The notes beneath the pieces were generated by a model. It was not told where the DNA came from. It searched no databases and worked only from the letters and a program-made list of their open reading frames with translations. DNA of 64,000 nt, from NCBI RefSeq assembly GCF_002960625.1, contig NZ_POJH01000029.1, positions 62,001-126,000 of the forward strand. The letters run 5' to 3'. Position 1 is the first letter of the stretch. Each line of letters opens with the position of its first letter. The position numbers were made by a program, and so were the translations under genes. Origin of the DNA: Streptococcus suis. GTDB lineage: Bacteria; Bacillota; Bacilli; Lactobacillales; Streptococcaceae. Positions 54,511 through 63,902 of this stretch are shown here, piece by piece.

Positions 54511-54915
54511 ATTGAAAAACTCCTTTGCTTGATGGACTCCTACCCTTTTTTAAAAAAGCAAAAAGAGCAGGGTTCATCCTGCTCTACAATCCAAATTGAC
54601 GTTTTTTATTCTTCTCTTGAGTTTATGTGCCTACCGTTTCCTACTCTCCAGTGCAAATATATACGTACTTTATTGACCGTTTCACAAGATGACGTGTGCT
54701 TTCACCACACTGACAAAATTAGAAATTAGGAAAACCTTCCCAACATCAACTTATAAAATGTAGGCTTTTAACCCTATCAATAATGTGGCTTACGCCACGC
54801 TTCGGCATTCGACCCGCCTGTCCGTAGGCTTTGGTTATGATAAATAGCAGAGCTACCCATCCCATATAGGTCTGATATTTGCTAGAATAGGTATAATAAC
54901 TTTTCCTAGGCTTGT
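54511..54915 (-). promoter_or_regulatory. Long structured 5' leader of the speA operon
   Basis: About 400 bases of untranslated RNA are predicted between the promoter start and speA. On the minus strand the second half has GTGTGGTGAAAGCACAC, a TTGTGAAACGG stretch, then GAGTAGGAAACGGTAGGCAC. It ends in an intrinsic terminator just before the gene. The first half holds the hairpins AAGCCTACGGACAGGC and GTGGCGTAAGCCAC. No known riboswitch class could be assigned by eye. The layout fits transcription attenuation sensing a small molecule, perhaps a polyamine or arginine; that is inference. Confidence 0.55.
54552..54588 (-). terminator. Attenuator terminator ahead of speA
   Basis: On the minus strand TAGAGCAGG pairs with CCTGCTCTT around ATGAAC, followed by TTTTGCTTTTTT. 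It lies about 40 bases before the speA start and after the operon promoter, so it must be passed for expression. Confidence 0.88.
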
Positions 54916-54920
54916 ATATT

Positions 54921-54949
54921 CTAACACGAATATTCCGATTTGACAAGTG
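54921..54949 (-). promoter_or_regulatory. Promoter of the speA operon
   Basis: On the minus strand TTGTCA and TAGAAT are separated by 17 bases. Transcription should begin near 54915. No closer strong promoter to speA was seen. Confidence 0.75.
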
Positions 54950-54987
54950 GAAAATTGATATTTTTTCAACAAAATCATGAACAATTC

Positions 54988-55018
54988 TAAAAAAATGACT
55001 TCGAATATTCGAAATCAT
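54988..55018 (-). terminator. Terminator after the DUF59 gene
   Basis: On the minus strand ATGATTTCGAATATTCGAAGTCAT forms a self-complementary stem (positions 54995-55018), followed by seven T. It separates the rpoD-side genes from the speA operon. Confidence 0.88.
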
Positions 55019-55028
55019 CTTTTTGAAA

Positions 55029-55352
55029 CTATTTAATTCCTAAAGCAATTCGAGCGTAACGGCTCATTTTTTGAACTGTCCAGGCCGGTGACCAAACCAA
55101 GCGAACATCTACTTCCGTTACCTCTGGAACATCTTTTAAGACATCATGAATTTGATCGGTAATCAAGTCAGCCAAGGGACAGCCCATAGTTGTCAGAGTC
55201 ATATCAATCTCGGCCTTACCTTCGATAAAACGAATTTCATAAATGAGCCCCAAATTGATAATATCAATTCCTAGCTCAGGGTCAATCACATCCTCAAGAG
55301 CATGAAAAATACGCTCTTGAATTTCTTTTACCTGTTCTTCTGTATAAGCCAT
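55029..55352 (-). CDS. DUF59 / MIP18-family metal-sulfur cluster assembly protein
   Basis: From the ATG at 55352 the protein is 107 residues and begins MAYTEEQVKEIQERIFHALE. It carries the family core VIDPELGIDIINLGLIYEI and the conserved cysteine in TLTTMGCPLADLI. Relatives (PaaD, SufT, MIP18) help build or deliver Fe-S clusters. A longer reading to 55421 adds an uncertain leader and lacks a good ribosome site. It follows rpoD on the same strand after a 380-base gap full of hairpins. Confidence 0.85.
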   Translation of the reverse strand: MAYTEEQVKEIQERIFHALEDVIDPELGIDIINLGLIYEIRFIEGKAEIDMTLTTMGCPLADLITDQIHDVLKDVPEVTEVDVRLVWSPAWTVQKMSRYARIALGIK

Positions 55353-55463
55353 TTTTCTCTCTTTCTTTTTCACTATTGCATTGTCATCTAAAGGAACAAA
55401 AATTTCATCCAAATGAGCCATGAACTATTGAAGGTTGGAAATGAAACAAACCAGTTTTGTGTC

Positions 55464-55709
55464 AAAACCTCCCCCGAACTCTCGCTCGTTTCCTGTTTTC
55501 AGCGAGCGGCCTGATAAGTGCCACCGAACTTTGTCCGCTTTCGGATTTCTAGGCGGACGTTGAGAAAGCCTATCCGTAGGCTTATGCCACGCTTTCCTAT
55601 TTCTAGGCTCGGGTTAAAACACCACTGGGTTAGCCTGCTCTCTTATTTTCAAGCAGGCGTTAAAAACCTCCCCCGGAACTCTCGCTCGTTTCCTGTTTTC
55701 AACGAGCGG
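55464..55709 (-). repeat. Five-unit array of imperfect hairpin repeats between rpoD and the DUF59 gene
   Basis: Units lie at about 55662-55709, 55618-55659, 55562-55613, 55518-55559 and 55464-55509. On the minus strand each has a 6-7 base stem with a loop like TTGAAAACAGGAAA or CTAGAAATCCGAAA. The stems differ: CGCTCG/CGAGCG twice, GCCTGCT/AGCAGGC, GTCCGC/GCGGAC. The first and last units are almost identical, including the trailing GAGTTC-GGGGGAGGTTTT. The middle unit is rearranged with two small hairpins, CCTA-GAAA-TAGG and AAGCCTA-CGGA-TAGGCTT. Changing stems with a kept loop suggest selection on RNA shape. Confidence 0.8.
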
Positions 55710-55738
55710 TTGATTTTGTCTCCCAGACAAAATCAATC
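55710..55738 (-). other. Perfect hairpin at the rpoD stop codon
   Basis: On the minus strand TTGATTTTGTCT and AGACAAAATCAA pair around GGG, and the rpoD stop TGA lies in the first arm. No T-run follows, so it is not a typical terminator. It may protect the 3' end or add to the hairpin array just downstream. Confidence 0.7.
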
Positions 55739-56851
55739 CTCAATAAAATCTCTGAGTGGTTTGCTACGGGATGGGTGGCGGAGTTTGCGAAGGGCTTTGG
55801 CTTCGATCTGGCGGATACGTTCGCGAGTTACGTTGAAGACTTTACCTACATCTTCTAGGGTACGCATTTTTCCATCATCCAAACCAAAGCGGAGGCGGAG
55901 AACATTTTCTTCACGGTCTGTCAGTGTATCCAAAACTTCATCCAATTGCTCACGGAGGACAACACGAGTGGTATAGTCAACTGGATTCTCAATTACTTCA
56001 TCTTCAATGAAATCTCCCAAATGGCTATCATCTTCTTCACCGATTGGGGTTTCCAAAGACACTGGTTCTTGGGCAATCTTGAGGATTTCACGGACTTTTT
56101 CAGGTGTCATATCCATACGCTCAGCGATTTGTTCTGGCGTTGGATCCTGTCCTAACTCTTGCAAGAGATTACGTTGTTCACGGACCAATTTGTTAATGGT
56201 TTCTACCATATGAACTGGAATGCGGATAGTACGAGCCTGGTCTGCAATGGCACGGGTAATGGCCTGACGAATCCACCAAGTCGCATAAGTTGAAAATTTG
56301 AAACCTTTTGAGTAGTCAAACTTGTCAACAGCCTTCATCAAACCCATGTTTCCTTCTTGGATAAGATCAAGGAACTGCATACCACGCCCCACATAGCGTT
56401 TAGCAATAGAAACAACCAAACGCAAGTTAGCTTCAGCCAAACGTTGTTTTGCTTCAGGATCGCCAGCTTCAACTGCCAAGGCTAATTCTTGCTCTTCTTC
56501 ATTGGTCAAAAGCGGAACAACTCCGATTTCTTTCAAGTACATGCGGACAGGGTCATTAACCTTTGCGGACGTGCTTCCTAGCAATTCTTCATCAGAAAGC
56601 TCTGGCTCTTCTTCAACTTGCAAAGCACGCGCAGATGGGTTACCTTCCTTATCCACAATCGAAATTCCTGCATCCTGAATTCGTTGGAGCAAGTCATCAA
56701 TCCCATCAGCATCAAGTGTAAACGGAATAACCAGCTGGTCATTGATTTCATCATCGGTCGCTGAACCTTGTTTTTTGTGATTACGAATAAATTCAGCAAC
56801 TTGCACATCAAAGGTCGTTACTTCTGTCTTTTTATCTTTTTTGTTTGTCAT
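55733..56851 (-). CDS. rpoD: Primary sigma factor (sigma-70/SigA)
   Basis: RpoD directs RNA polymerase to housekeeping promoters. The 372-residue protein has region 1.1 ([16 protein letters not shown]), region 1.2 ([17 protein letters not shown]), region 2 ([41 protein letters not shown]), region 3 and region 4.2 ([20 protein letters not shown]). Length and motifs match streptococcal RpoD. It follows dnaG by 2 bases, the conserved macromolecular synthesis pair. Confidence 0.98.
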   Translation of the reverse strand: MTNKKDKKTEVTTFDVQVAEFIRNHKKQGSATDDEINDQLVIPFTLDADGIDDLLQRIQDAGISIVDKEGNPSARALQVEEEPELSDEELLGSTSAKVNDPVRMYLKEIGVVPLLTNEEEQELALAVEAGDPEAKQRLAEANLRLVVSIAKRYVGRGMQFLDLIQEGNMGLMKAVDKFDYSKGFKFSTYATWWIRQAITRAIADQARTIRIPVHMVETINKLVREQRNLLQELGQDPTPEQIAERMDMTPEKVREILKIAQEPVSLETPIGEEDDSHLGDFIEDEVIENPVDYTTRVVLREQLDEVLDTLTDREENVLRLRFGLDDGKMRTLEDVGKVFNVTRERIRQIEAKALRKLRHPSRSKPLRDFIED

Positions 56852-56853
56852 AT

Positions 56854-58641
56854 TTACTCCATTTGTTTTCTTTTCTCGAGCAATTTTTGTAACTCATCGA
56901 GGGCAATATCAGCATTTCCTACATGGGAATGTTCACGGATTTTCCGTGTTAGGTGTTGATTTTCCTTTCGTAACAATTCCTTGTCACGGCGAAATTCCAA
57001 TTCTTCAATTTCATTTTGCGCCACTTCCTTTGGCAGACGCTCTTCCAAAATCCGATACCAGGCTTGTTGAACGGTATCATCTAACTGGGATAAGCCAAAA
57101 CTACTAATCTCACCTTGATTTTTCAGTAATTCATATAATACCTGCAATTCCGGTGTCGCAAAATAAAAATCTTCTCGCAAACGAAATTCATTTAAAATAT
57201 AAGGGTGCTCGACCATACGGTAAAGCAGGTGATTTTCAGTTCGGATAAGACCTGTCAGCCGGGAAATAGCCTGAAGAGGCGGTGCATAGACCTGTTCCTT
57301 CTGTTGATGATAGGCTTGCTGACTTCGTTCCTGTCGCTGATGTAAGCGAACGGCATTCACAGCCTGCTCCACCTGACCATAGTCAAAATCGGATAGGACT
57401 TCCGCAACCTTATAAATATAAGAATTTTGCGCTGTAATCGACGAAACCCTTGCGATAATCGGAGCAATCCTCTCCACAAATTCTATCTGCATTTGTAGAT
57501 TATCTGGGTTTTCTGGCTTCAGATACTGGATTAAAAATTCCACATCACTAATGCGGGATTTTGTCAAAACCTCTCGCAAGGCTTCTTCAGAATTTCTTTG
57601 TAAAAATTCATCAGGGTCCATATTGTCAGGCAGACTGACAATATCCACCTGAAAATCTCCTAATTCGTCCAACGCTTTCATGGTAGCAGCCTGCCCAGCT
57701 CTATCACCATCGTAGGTCAAAACAATTTTCTTACAAAACTTGGCCAGATGACCAACGTGCTCTCTAGTCAGAGCAGTTCCCATAGAAGCAACCGCATTTT
57801 CAATACCAGCACGGTGGGCTGCAATAACATCCAGAAACCCCTCCATCAGATAGACTTCCCGCTGTTTTTTGATGACCGCCTTGGCCTTATCCAAATGATA
57901 TAGTTCGTAACTTTTATTGAAAATAGCTGTGCTACGAGAATTTTTATACTTGGCTAACTGCTTGTTCTGCAGGTCTTTTTCTGTCCAAATTCGACCTGAA
58001 AAGGCAATCACTCGACCATATTCATCGGTTAGCGGAAACATGACCCGCCCTTGAAAAGCATCGAAGATCATGTTCTGCTCACTGGGATTGAAAAGACCCG
58101 AATGAAGCAGGCTTTCTTCATCGTAGTTCTGGGAAAGTTTCTGATAAAGAATATTTTGTCCATCTGGTGCTAAACCTAGTTGAAAATTCTTAATAACTTC
58201 ATCTGTTAAACCACGCTGATGGAGATATTTTCTAGCTTCCTCGCCCATCTTTGTCGTCATCAACAAGGCATGGTAAAACTTTGTCGCATCTTGATGGATA
58301 TCATAAAGAGCTTGATGTGGATTTTCCTTCTTAGGCTGAAAATGATTGGTGGATACTTCTACCTGAAACCCAGCTTTTTCTGCCAAAATGGCTACCGCGT
58401 CAGTGAAAGAAACACCACGGGTTTCCTCAATAAATTTAAAAACATCTCCAGACTTACCACAACCAAAACAATGATAGAACTGTTTATCCTCAATGACGTT
58501 AAAGGAAGGAGTTTTTTCTCCATGAAAGGGACAAAGACCAAGAAAATTGCGTCCTGCCTTGGTCAAAGCAACTGTTTCACCAATCACATCCACGATATTG
58601 AGGGCTTGTTTGATTTCTGTTATTTTATCTTTTGACAGCAT
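56854..58641 (-). CDS. dnaG: DNA primase
   Basis: DnaG makes RNA primers for replication. The 595-residue protein has the CHC2 zinc ribbon (Cys37, His40, Cys58, Cys61), then the TOPRIM domain with [25 protein letters not shown] and [14 protein letters not shown]-terminal helicase-interaction region follows. It acts with the replicative helicase at the fork. It heads the dnaG-rpoD pair. Confidence 0.97.
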   Translation of the reverse strand: MLSKDKITEIKQALNIVDVIGETVALTKAGRNFLGLCPFHGEKTPSFNVIEDKQFYHCFGCGKSGDVFKFIEETRGVSFTDAVAILAEKAGFQVEVSTNHFQPKKENPHQALYDIHQDATKFYHALLMTTKMGEEARKYLHQRGLTDEVIKNFQLGLAPDGQNILYQKLSQNYDEESLLHSGLFNPSEQNMIFDAFQGRVMFPLTDEYGRVIAFSGRIWTEKDLQNKQLAKYKNSRSTAIFNKSYELYHLDKAKAVIKKQREVYLMEGFLDVIAAHRAGIENAVASMGTALTREHVGHLAKFCKKIVLTYDGDRAGQAATMKALDELGDFQVDIVSLPDNMDPDEFLQRNSEEALREVLTKSRISDVEFLIQYLKPENPDNLQMQIEFVERIAPIIARVSSITAQNSYIYKVAEVLSDFDYGQVEQAVNAVRLHQRQERSQQAYHQQKEQVYAPPLQAISRLTGLIRTENHLLYRMVEHPYILNEFRLREDFYFATPELQVLYELLKNQGEISSFGLSQLDDTVQQAWYRILEERLPKEVAQNEIEELEFRRDKELLRKENQHLTRKIREHSHVGNADIALDELQKLLEKRKQME

Positions 58642-58823
58642 ATATCCTCCTCAACATCCCATTTGCTAATTGAAAAGTGGACACTCTTCCCTTAGTTTAA
58701 CATATTCTATTTTATACCAAAACTTGAAAAATGTAAAATTTCTGAAACAAATTGCTTGTAAAATATTTTTTTATGGTTATAATAGATAGAGTAAAATTTT
58801 TTATGAAAGGACATATTTAGGAT

Positions 58824-59183
58824 ATGTTGAAAGATTTAAAAGCGTTTTTGTTCCAAGGTAATGTTATTGACCTTGCAGTTGCAGTAATTTTTGGTGCTGC
58901 CTTCAAAGCCATCATCGATTCATTCGTTGCTGACTTGATCACACCATTGTTGCTTACACCAGCTTTGAAAGCTGCTGGCGCAGATAAAATTGCTGACTTG
59001 AGCTGGAATGGTGTTACTTATGGTAACTTCTTGAGCGCTGTTATCAACTTCTTGATCATCGGTACTGTTCTTTTCTTCATCGTTAAGGCTGCTGAAAAAG
59101 CAATGCCTAAGAAAGAAGAAGCGCCTGCTGGTCCAACTCAAGAAGAATTGCTTGCAGAAATCCGCGACTTGTTGAAAAAATAA
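58824..59183 (+). CDS. mscL: Large-conductance mechanosensitive channel
   Basis: MscL opens under membrane tension to let solutes escape during osmotic downshock. The 119-residue protein begins MLKDLKAFLFQGNVIDLAVAVIFGAAFKAIIDSFV, with the first pore helix, and a second helix LSAVINFLIIGTVLFFIVKA follows. The C-terminal bundle ends EELLAEIRDLLKK, as in the family. AAAGGA lies 8-9 bases upstream, and a TATAAT box with a TTGTAA -35 at 16 bases is visible near 58.76-58.78 kb on the plus strand. Confidence 0.96.
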   Translation: MLKDLKAFLFQGNVIDLAVAVIFGAAFKAIIDSFVADLITPLLLTPALKAAGADKIADLSWNGVTYGNFLSAVINFLIIGTVLFFIVKAAEKAMPKKEEAPAGPTQEELLAEIRDLLKK

Positions 59184-59197
59184 TCAATAAGATAGTG

Positions 59198-59228
59198 AAA
59201 CAGGCCCTGTGCCTGTTTTTCTTTTTTC
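59198..59228 (+). terminator. Terminator after mscL
   Basis: AAACAGGC pairs with GCCTGTTT around CCTGT, followed by TTCTTTTTT on the plus strand. Confidence 0.87.
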
Positions 59229-59231
59229 ACT

Positions 59232-59271
59232 ATGACAAAAAGAAGATGTGAGCCAATACTCACATCTTTTC
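59232..59271 (-). terminator. Terminator after galE
   Basis: On the minus strand AAGATGTGAG pairs with CTCACATCTT around TATTGG, followed by CTTTTTG. It overlaps nothing coding and faces the mscL terminator. Confidence 0.82.
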
Positions 59272-60285
59272 TTATCCTTCATATCCATTTGGATTTTTAG
59301 ACTGCCAGTTCCATGTATCTCGACACATATCCTCAATTGTTTTCTCTGTTTTCCAATCGAGTTCTTCCAAAGCCTTATCGGCTTTAGCATAGCAAGTTGC
59401 CACATCGCCAGGGCGACGGTCTACAATTTTATAAGGTACCGGCACACCGTTCACTTTTTCAAAAGCTTGCACCAGTTCTAAAACACTGGTTCCTTGACCA
59501 GAACCGAGGTTGTAGGTGTGGACACCTGCTGTCGTTGAGATTTTTTCTAGCGCCTTGATGTGACCAAGAGCCAAGTCAATCACGTGGATATAGTCACGAA
59601 CACCAGTTCCATCCACTGTATCATAGTCATTACCAAAGACGCTAAGTTCTGGGCGTTTACCAACAGCAACTTGAGCCACAAACGGCATAAGGTTGTTTGG
59701 AATACCAGCTGGATCTTCACCGATTAGACCTGATTCATGGGCACCGATTGGGTTGAAATAACGGAGAAGGGCGACGCTCCATTCCTTGTCCGCTACTTCC
59801 ACATCACGTAGGATTTGTTCCAACATGACTTTTGTGTAACCATAAGGGTTAGTTGCGCTGGTTGGCATGGTTTCAACTAAAGGTGATGGGTTGTTAAGGC
59901 CATAAACCGTTGCGCTGGACGAGAAGACAATCTTCTTGACACCAAACTCTGCCATAACTTCCACCAAAGCCAAAGTAGACATGATATTATTTTCATAATA
60001 CATGACTGGCTTTTCAACAGATTCACCAACCGCCTTATAGCCAGCAAAGTGAATAGCTGATTCAATACTTTCTTTTTCAAAAACCTCACGCAAGGCAACC
60101 TTATTTGCTACATCCAATTCATAGAAAGTTGGACGTTTGCCAGTGATGGTTTCGATGCGATCCAAAACCAAAATACTTGAGTTGGAGAGATTATCTACGA
60201 TGACAACGTCTTTTCCCAACTTCAACAACTCCACAACGGTGTGACTACCAATATAGCCAGCTCCACCTGTAACCAAGATACTCAT
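59272..60285 (-). CDS. galE: UDP-glucose 4-epimerase
   Basis: GalE interconverts UDP-glucose and UDP-galactose using bound NAD. The 337-residue protein is a short-chain dehydrogenase-like enzyme with [40 protein letters not shown] and the catalytic Tyr-x-x-x-Lys in [24 protein letters not shown] and [11 protein letters not shown] complete the family pattern. It stands alone, with its own terminator. Confidence 0.96.
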   Translation of the reverse strand: MSILVTGGAGYIGSHTVVELLKLGKDVVIVDNLSNSSILVLDRIETITGKRPTFYELDVANKVALREVFEKESIESAIHFAGYKAVGESVEKPVMYYENNIMSTLALVEVMAEFGVKKIVFSSSATVYGLNNPSPLVETMPTSATNPYGYTKVMLEQILRDVEVADKEWSVALLRYFNPIGAHESGLIGEDPAGIPNNLMPFVAQVAVGKRPELSVFGNDYDTVDGTGVRDYIHVIDLALGHIKALEKISTTAGVHTYNLGSGQGTSVLELVQAFEKVNGVPVPYKIVDRRPGDVATCYAKADKALEELDWKTEKTIEDMCRDTWNWQSKNPNGYEG

Positions 60286-60351
60286 ATATACTCCTTTTCA
60301 CTTGGACAATATTTTATATACCTATTATAAGTTAGACAGGCTGAAAAGTAA

Positions 60352-60377
60352 ACAAAAAACAGCCCTCAGGCTGTTCA
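60352..60377 (-). terminator. Terminator after rpsU
   Basis: On the minus strand GAACAGCC and GGCTGTTT pair around TGAG, followed by a T-run. Confidence 0.87.
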
Positions 60378-60384
60378 AATTCAA

Positions 60385-60561
60385 TTAGAATTTTTTACGC
60401 TTGCGAGCTGCTTCTGATTTACGTTTACGTTTTACAGATGGTTTCTCGTAGAATTCGCGTTTGCGTGTTTCTTGAAGAGTACCAGCTTTAGTAACCGCAC
60501 GTTTGAAACGACGAAGAGCATCATCAAGTGATTCGTTCTTGCGTACTACTGTTTTTGACAT
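60385..60561 (-). CDS. rpsU: 30S ribosomal protein S21
   Basis: The 58-residue protein starts [21 protein letters not shown] and ends with the basic [15 protein letters not shown] tail of S21. The ATG at 60561 follows GGGGAG at 8 bases; an in-frame ATG 24 bases upstream is not part of the normal protein. S21 joins the small subunit late and aids initiation. Confidence 0.98.
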
Positions 60562-60644
60562 TATTTTCACTCCCCTCAATTTCAAAGTCTTACTTATTTT
60601 ACTGTAAATTCACCACATTGTCAAGAGGTTTTTCTTGGCTAATG

Positions 60645-61259
60645 TTATTTTTTAACCATCCTAAGCCACAGCAAAGAGAGCGCTTCATATAGGATGAAAA
60701 AGAGAATAAAGCAATGAAGGAAAAATTCCTGTGGAAGTATATAAATAACCGGATCTTTCAGTGGGTCAAAGAGCCAGGTAGAATCACCTGGAAATAGCAG
60801 ATGATGGAAGAGGACAAAGAAACTATCAAAACCAATCAGCATGCCCATCACTGCAATCATCACGGGAGCAAGAGCCATCCACATAAAAACAGTTCGATAG
60901 AATTTTCCATATCCTTTTCGCACCACTTCTTTCCAAAAATAGAAAATCGCAGGCAAACTAATCAGGAAAATAACCTGTGCCAGATGAAAGAGGCCTTTCA
61001 CATCCGCAAAATGTTTGAGACCATCAGTTGAAGAGGAAAAATTTGGCATATCTAAAACACTTGCAAATGGATTGGTCAGATAGTTCATCAAAATATTAAA
61101 ATCATAGGAAATATCTGATGACTTCATGTAAACAACTTTTTCCAACCCTAAAAAAGAAATCTCAAGCGGATAAATTAGCCAAGCTAGATAGATGGTACCT
61201 AGAACTGCTGCCGACAAGACAAATAAAATCGTTCCGATAATCTGTAACTTAGTTCTCAT
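60645..61259 (-). CDS. DUF1461 (TIGR01906) integral membrane protein
   Basis: The protein (204 residues from the ATG at 61259) has an N-terminal membrane helix ([20 protein letters not shown]), an extracytoplasmic region with [15 protein letters not shown], and three further helices. The [24 protein letters not shown] stretch is the family signature. Function is unknown. GGAG lies about 6 bases before the chosen start. It overlaps the 3' end of the HAD phosphatase gene by 11 bases, and the two genes are neighbours in many streptococci. Confidence 0.88.
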   Translation of the reverse strand: MRTKLQIIGTILFVLSAAVLGTIYLAWLIYPLEISFLGLEKVVYMKSSDISYDFNILMNYLTNPFASVLDMPNFSSSTDGLKHFADVKGLFHLAQVIFLISLPAIFYFWKEVVRKGYGKFYRTVFMWMALAPVMIAVMGMLIGFDSFFVLFHHLLFPGDSTWLFDPLKDPVIYILPQEFFLHCFILFFILYEALSLLWLRMVKK

Positions 61260-62022
61260 CAAAACTCCATTCATCTAGGCTGTTGAGGACATGGGTCGGA
61301 GCAAGGGGCAAGTCTGCTACTTCTTCTGGCTTGGTAAATCCAGTCAGGACTAAAAGAGTTGGAAAACCATTGTCAATCCCAGCCCGAATATCTGTCAGGT
61401 AGTTATCCCCCACCATAACCGTTTGGCTACGCTCTGTGCCTAAAATCTCCAGAGCCTTGTCCATGATAATGGCCTCAGGCTTGCCAATAAAGATCGGCTC
61501 TACTCGGGTAGCAGCTTTCAAAAGTGCAATCAATGAACCAGCACCTGGCAAGTGACCACGCTCCGTCGGAATGTTGAGGTCAGGATTGGTACCAATAAAA
61601 GTCGCTCCCTTTTGAATAGCCAGGGTAGCAATAGTCAGTTTTTCATAGGTCAGCTGGGTATCCAGGCCGACAACAACATAGGCTGGATTTTCCGTATCTT
61701 CCACATAACCAGCCTCAAAAATGGCAGACTTGAGCCCGTCTTCTCCAATGACATAGACTGTCTTTTCCTTGCCCAAGTCATTCATATAATCTACTGTAGC
61801 CAGACTGGCCGTATAGATGGTTTCAAGCGGTGTTTGGATATTAAAATTCTCCGCCAACATAGCCTGCACCATCTCAGGACGGCGGGTGGTATTGTTGGTC
61901 ACAAATAGATAGGGAATGTTGCGCTCCTGCAAGCCATGAATAAACCGTTCACCAGCAGGAATTCGTTTCTTCCCCTCATAAATAGTTCCGTCTAAATCAA
62001 TCAAATAACCTTGATAGGTCAT
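61249..62022 (-). CDS. HAD-superfamily phosphatase (NagD-like, subclass IIA)
   Basis: The 257-residue protein has HAD motif [14 protein letters not shown], motif [13 protein letters not shown], the cap domain, and motifs [17 protein letters not shown] and [14 protein letters not shown]. It should remove phosphate from a small metabolite such as a sugar phosphate or nucleotide; TIGR01457-type proteins of this kind are common in streptococci. It follows the truncated NUDIX gene by about 9 bases and overlaps the DUF1461 gene. Confidence 0.92.
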   Translation of the reverse strand: MTYQGYLIDLDGTIYEGKKRIPAGERFIHGLQERNIPYLFVTNNTTRRPEMVQAMLAENFNIQTPLETIYTASLATVDYMNDLGKEKTVYVIGEDGLKSAIFEAGYVEDTENPAYVVVGLDTQLTYEKLTIATLAIQKGATFIGTNPDLNIPTERGHLPGAGSLIALLKAATRVEPIFIGKPEAIIMDKALEILGTERSQTVMVGDNYLTDIRAGIDNGFPTLLVLTGFTKPEEVADLPLAPTHVLNSLDEWSFDEN

Positions 62023-62031
62023 ACTTTCTCC

Positions 62032-62362
62032 TTAATCAAATCGTGTTTCCCAGTGCTCAGATCCACTAGCTTCCAAGCAAAGTGCTAACTGCTCAGGAGT
62101 ATTTTTCCCAAGCGAGAGCGGCGGTAAATCGTCTAAGCTGAAAAAGCCACTGGCAACTGTTTCCGAATTGGGCTGAAATTCTCCGCCAAGGAGACGGCAT
62201 AGAATGAAGACCTTGATCACACGGTGGGCAGACTTGGCAGGATTGTTCTTGTGCTTGTCCAAAATCGCCACCACACGTTGAGCCTCCACATCCAGCCCCG
62301 CTTCTTCCTTGACTTCCTTGACCACATTGTCCTTGACAGACTGGTCCACATCGCACCAACCC
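62032..62362 (-). pseudogene. NUDIX hydrolase, 5' part lost at an integration boundary
   Basis: The remaining 110 or so codons begin GWCDVDQSVKDNVVKEVKEE and run to a normal end (LCLEASGSEHWETRFD). This is the C-terminal part of a NUDIX hydrolase of about 200 residues; the N-terminal domain and the first glycines of the NUDIX box are missing. The homologous frame breaks near 62362, beside unrelated sequence and a serine recombinase. A short product could start at the GTG at 62349 but would lack a complete NUDIX box. The missing part may lie at the other end of the element. Confidence 0.8.
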
Positions 62363-62370
62363 TCTTATGT
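62355..62370. other. Probable attachment-site junction of an integrated element
   Basis: Coding similarity to a NUDIX hydrolase stops at about 62362 and non-homologous sequence begins. The stop of the serine recombinase is about 100 bases away, a typical distance from an element end. Large serine recombinases exchange at a two-base core, so no long direct repeat is expected. Confidence 0.55.
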
Positions 62371-62465
62371 CAAGGAATTGACGAAAATTTTATTCATTTT
62401 TCAATTGATTATATCACATTTTCTAAATGCAAGAAAGAGACTTGAATACCAAGTCCCTTCTTAAG

Positions 62466-63902
62466 TTATTTATAGATAACCTCAAAGAAGCCCAAACAGT
62501 CGACGATGACTTTCTCAACATGAGTTTCTATTACTTCTCTTGATAAGGTCTGGCCACTAAATTTATCAGCTACTTTAGTCGTTTGTAAGTTCTCCTCTAA
62601 ATGTACTATTTTGTCATCTAACTCTTGCTTTTTAGCGATATAATCATCACGAGTGATACGATTTTCCTTATAATCTTGGAAAGCGGCCAATTTCTTTTCC
62701 TTTAGCTTCTCTATGTCATGGAGTAGATTAACTCTCAATAGTTTTCTTGGTTCTTGAGATTTATTCTTCAAATCCTCAAAAATAACCTTCTCAATCTTAT
62801 CTACTTTACAAGAATGCATCGAATGCCCTTGACTTTTACAGTAGCGACAATAAAAATAATGGCCTTGATTATGATTTCTAATTAGAGACAAACGATGTTG
62901 GCAGTGTTCACAGAAAACAAAACCACGTAAAACAATATCTTCTGTCGAACGAGATTTCTGCTGAGACTGATGAGTTCTTCGTGACTGTCGAGCTCGATGT
63001 GCCTGCTCGAATTCTTCAGGAGTAACAAGAGCCTCATGGTTATTTTCAATCCGCTCCCATTCTGATTGAGGGCGTGTAATATGCTTGCCCTTAATATAGG
63101 TCCTCGTGTTAAAGAGGTAAGTGCCTTTATAAGCTTCGTTTTTCAGTATTTGTCGGACGGTATTTGAGGTCCAAATATTACGTTGTTGCTCATCAGTTAA
63201 AATAATTGACTTCTGATATTTGGCTTGACTGACTTGCATTTTCCTCTCAGCTGGAGTAATGGTCTTCTCCTCATTAAGGAGTAATGCAATCTTTTTATCC
63301 CCCAGTCCCTCAATACTTAATCTGAAGATTTGTCTCACGATAGGTGCTACAGCCGCATCAATGATAATCTTAAAGCGATCTGTAGGGTCTTTGAGATAGC
63401 CAAACGGTGGTAACCAACTCATATTCTTGCCTGAACGCTTCATAGTATTCATAGCACTTTTGACTTTCTCAGAAACATCCTTGGCATAAAATTCATTAAG
63501 TAAATTCTTAAAGGAGACATCAATCTCAACACCATTATTCTCTGAAGTAAGACTATCATATTGGTCATTTAGAGCAATGAACCTCACTCCTAAAAAGGGG
63601 AATATGTTTTCCAAGTAGTTCCCTAACTCCAGATAATCACGCATAAATCGTGAGAGGTCTTTAACAATAATATGACGAATCTCGCCGGACTTAACTCTTG
63701 TCATCAACCGCTGAAAAGCTGGGCGATTGACGCTTGTCCCTGAGAAACCATCGTCCACAAATTCTTCTCGCTGAAAGTTTTGGAAGTCAGAAGAATTATC
63801 AAGAAAATGATGAAGTAGATGTCTTTGATTGACAATGGAATTGCTTTCATCAGTTCCAGCCTCATCGACAGATAGTCTAAGGTATAAAGCCACTTTAGAC
63901 AT
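62466..63902 (-). CDS. Large serine recombinase (integrase of a mobile element)
   Basis: From the ATG at 63902 the protein is 478 residues. The resolvase-type catalytic domain covers about 1-150 (KVALYLRLSVDEAGTDESNS with the nucleophile serine just after, then VDDGFSGTSVNRPAFQRL, IVKDLSRFMRDYLELGNYLE). It is followed by the recombinase domain, a zinc ribbon with FCEHCQHRLSL and FYCRYCKSQGH, and a coiled coil near IEKLKEKKLAAFQDYKENR. Such enzymes integrate phages, ICEs and IMEs. It overlaps the end of another recombinase-like gene. Which element it belongs to cannot be seen because the window ends. Confidence 0.94.
   Translation of the reverse strand: MSKVALYLRLSVDEAGTDESNSIVNQRHLLHHFLDNSSDFQNFQREEFVDDGFSGTSVNRPAFQRLMTRVKSGEIRHIIVKDLSRFMRDYLELGNYLENIFPFLGVRFIALNDQYDSLTSENNGVEIDVSFKNLLNEFYAKDVSEKVKSAMNTMKRSGKNMSWLPPFGYLKDPTDRFKIIIDAAVAPIVRQIFRLSIEGLGDKKIALLLNEEKTITPAERKMQVSQAKYQKSIILTDEQQRNIWTSNTVRQILKNEAYKGTYLFNTRTYIKGKHITRPQSEWERIENNHEALVTPEEFEQAHRARQSRRTHQSQQKSRSTEDIVLRGFVFCEHCQHRLSLIRNHNQGHYFYCRYCKSQGHSMHSCKVDKIEKVIFEDLKNKSQEPRKLLRVNLLHDIEKLKEKKLAAFQDYKENRITRDDYIAKKQELDDKIVHLEENLQTTKVADKFSGQTLSREVIETHVEKVIVDCLGFFEVIYK

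Noticed and set aside
54620..54660. Tetrahydrofolate riboswitch-like GGAGAGTAGG in the speA leader
   Set aside because: Only this short stretch fits. The rest of the conserved core of that class is missing and the neighbouring gene has no folate link.
54746..55018. A 90-codon open frame on the minus strand between speA and the DUF59 gene
   Set aside because: It runs through the DUF59 terminator and the speA promoter, has no ribosome site, and its product shows no recognisable family. The region is better read as terminator, promoter and leader.
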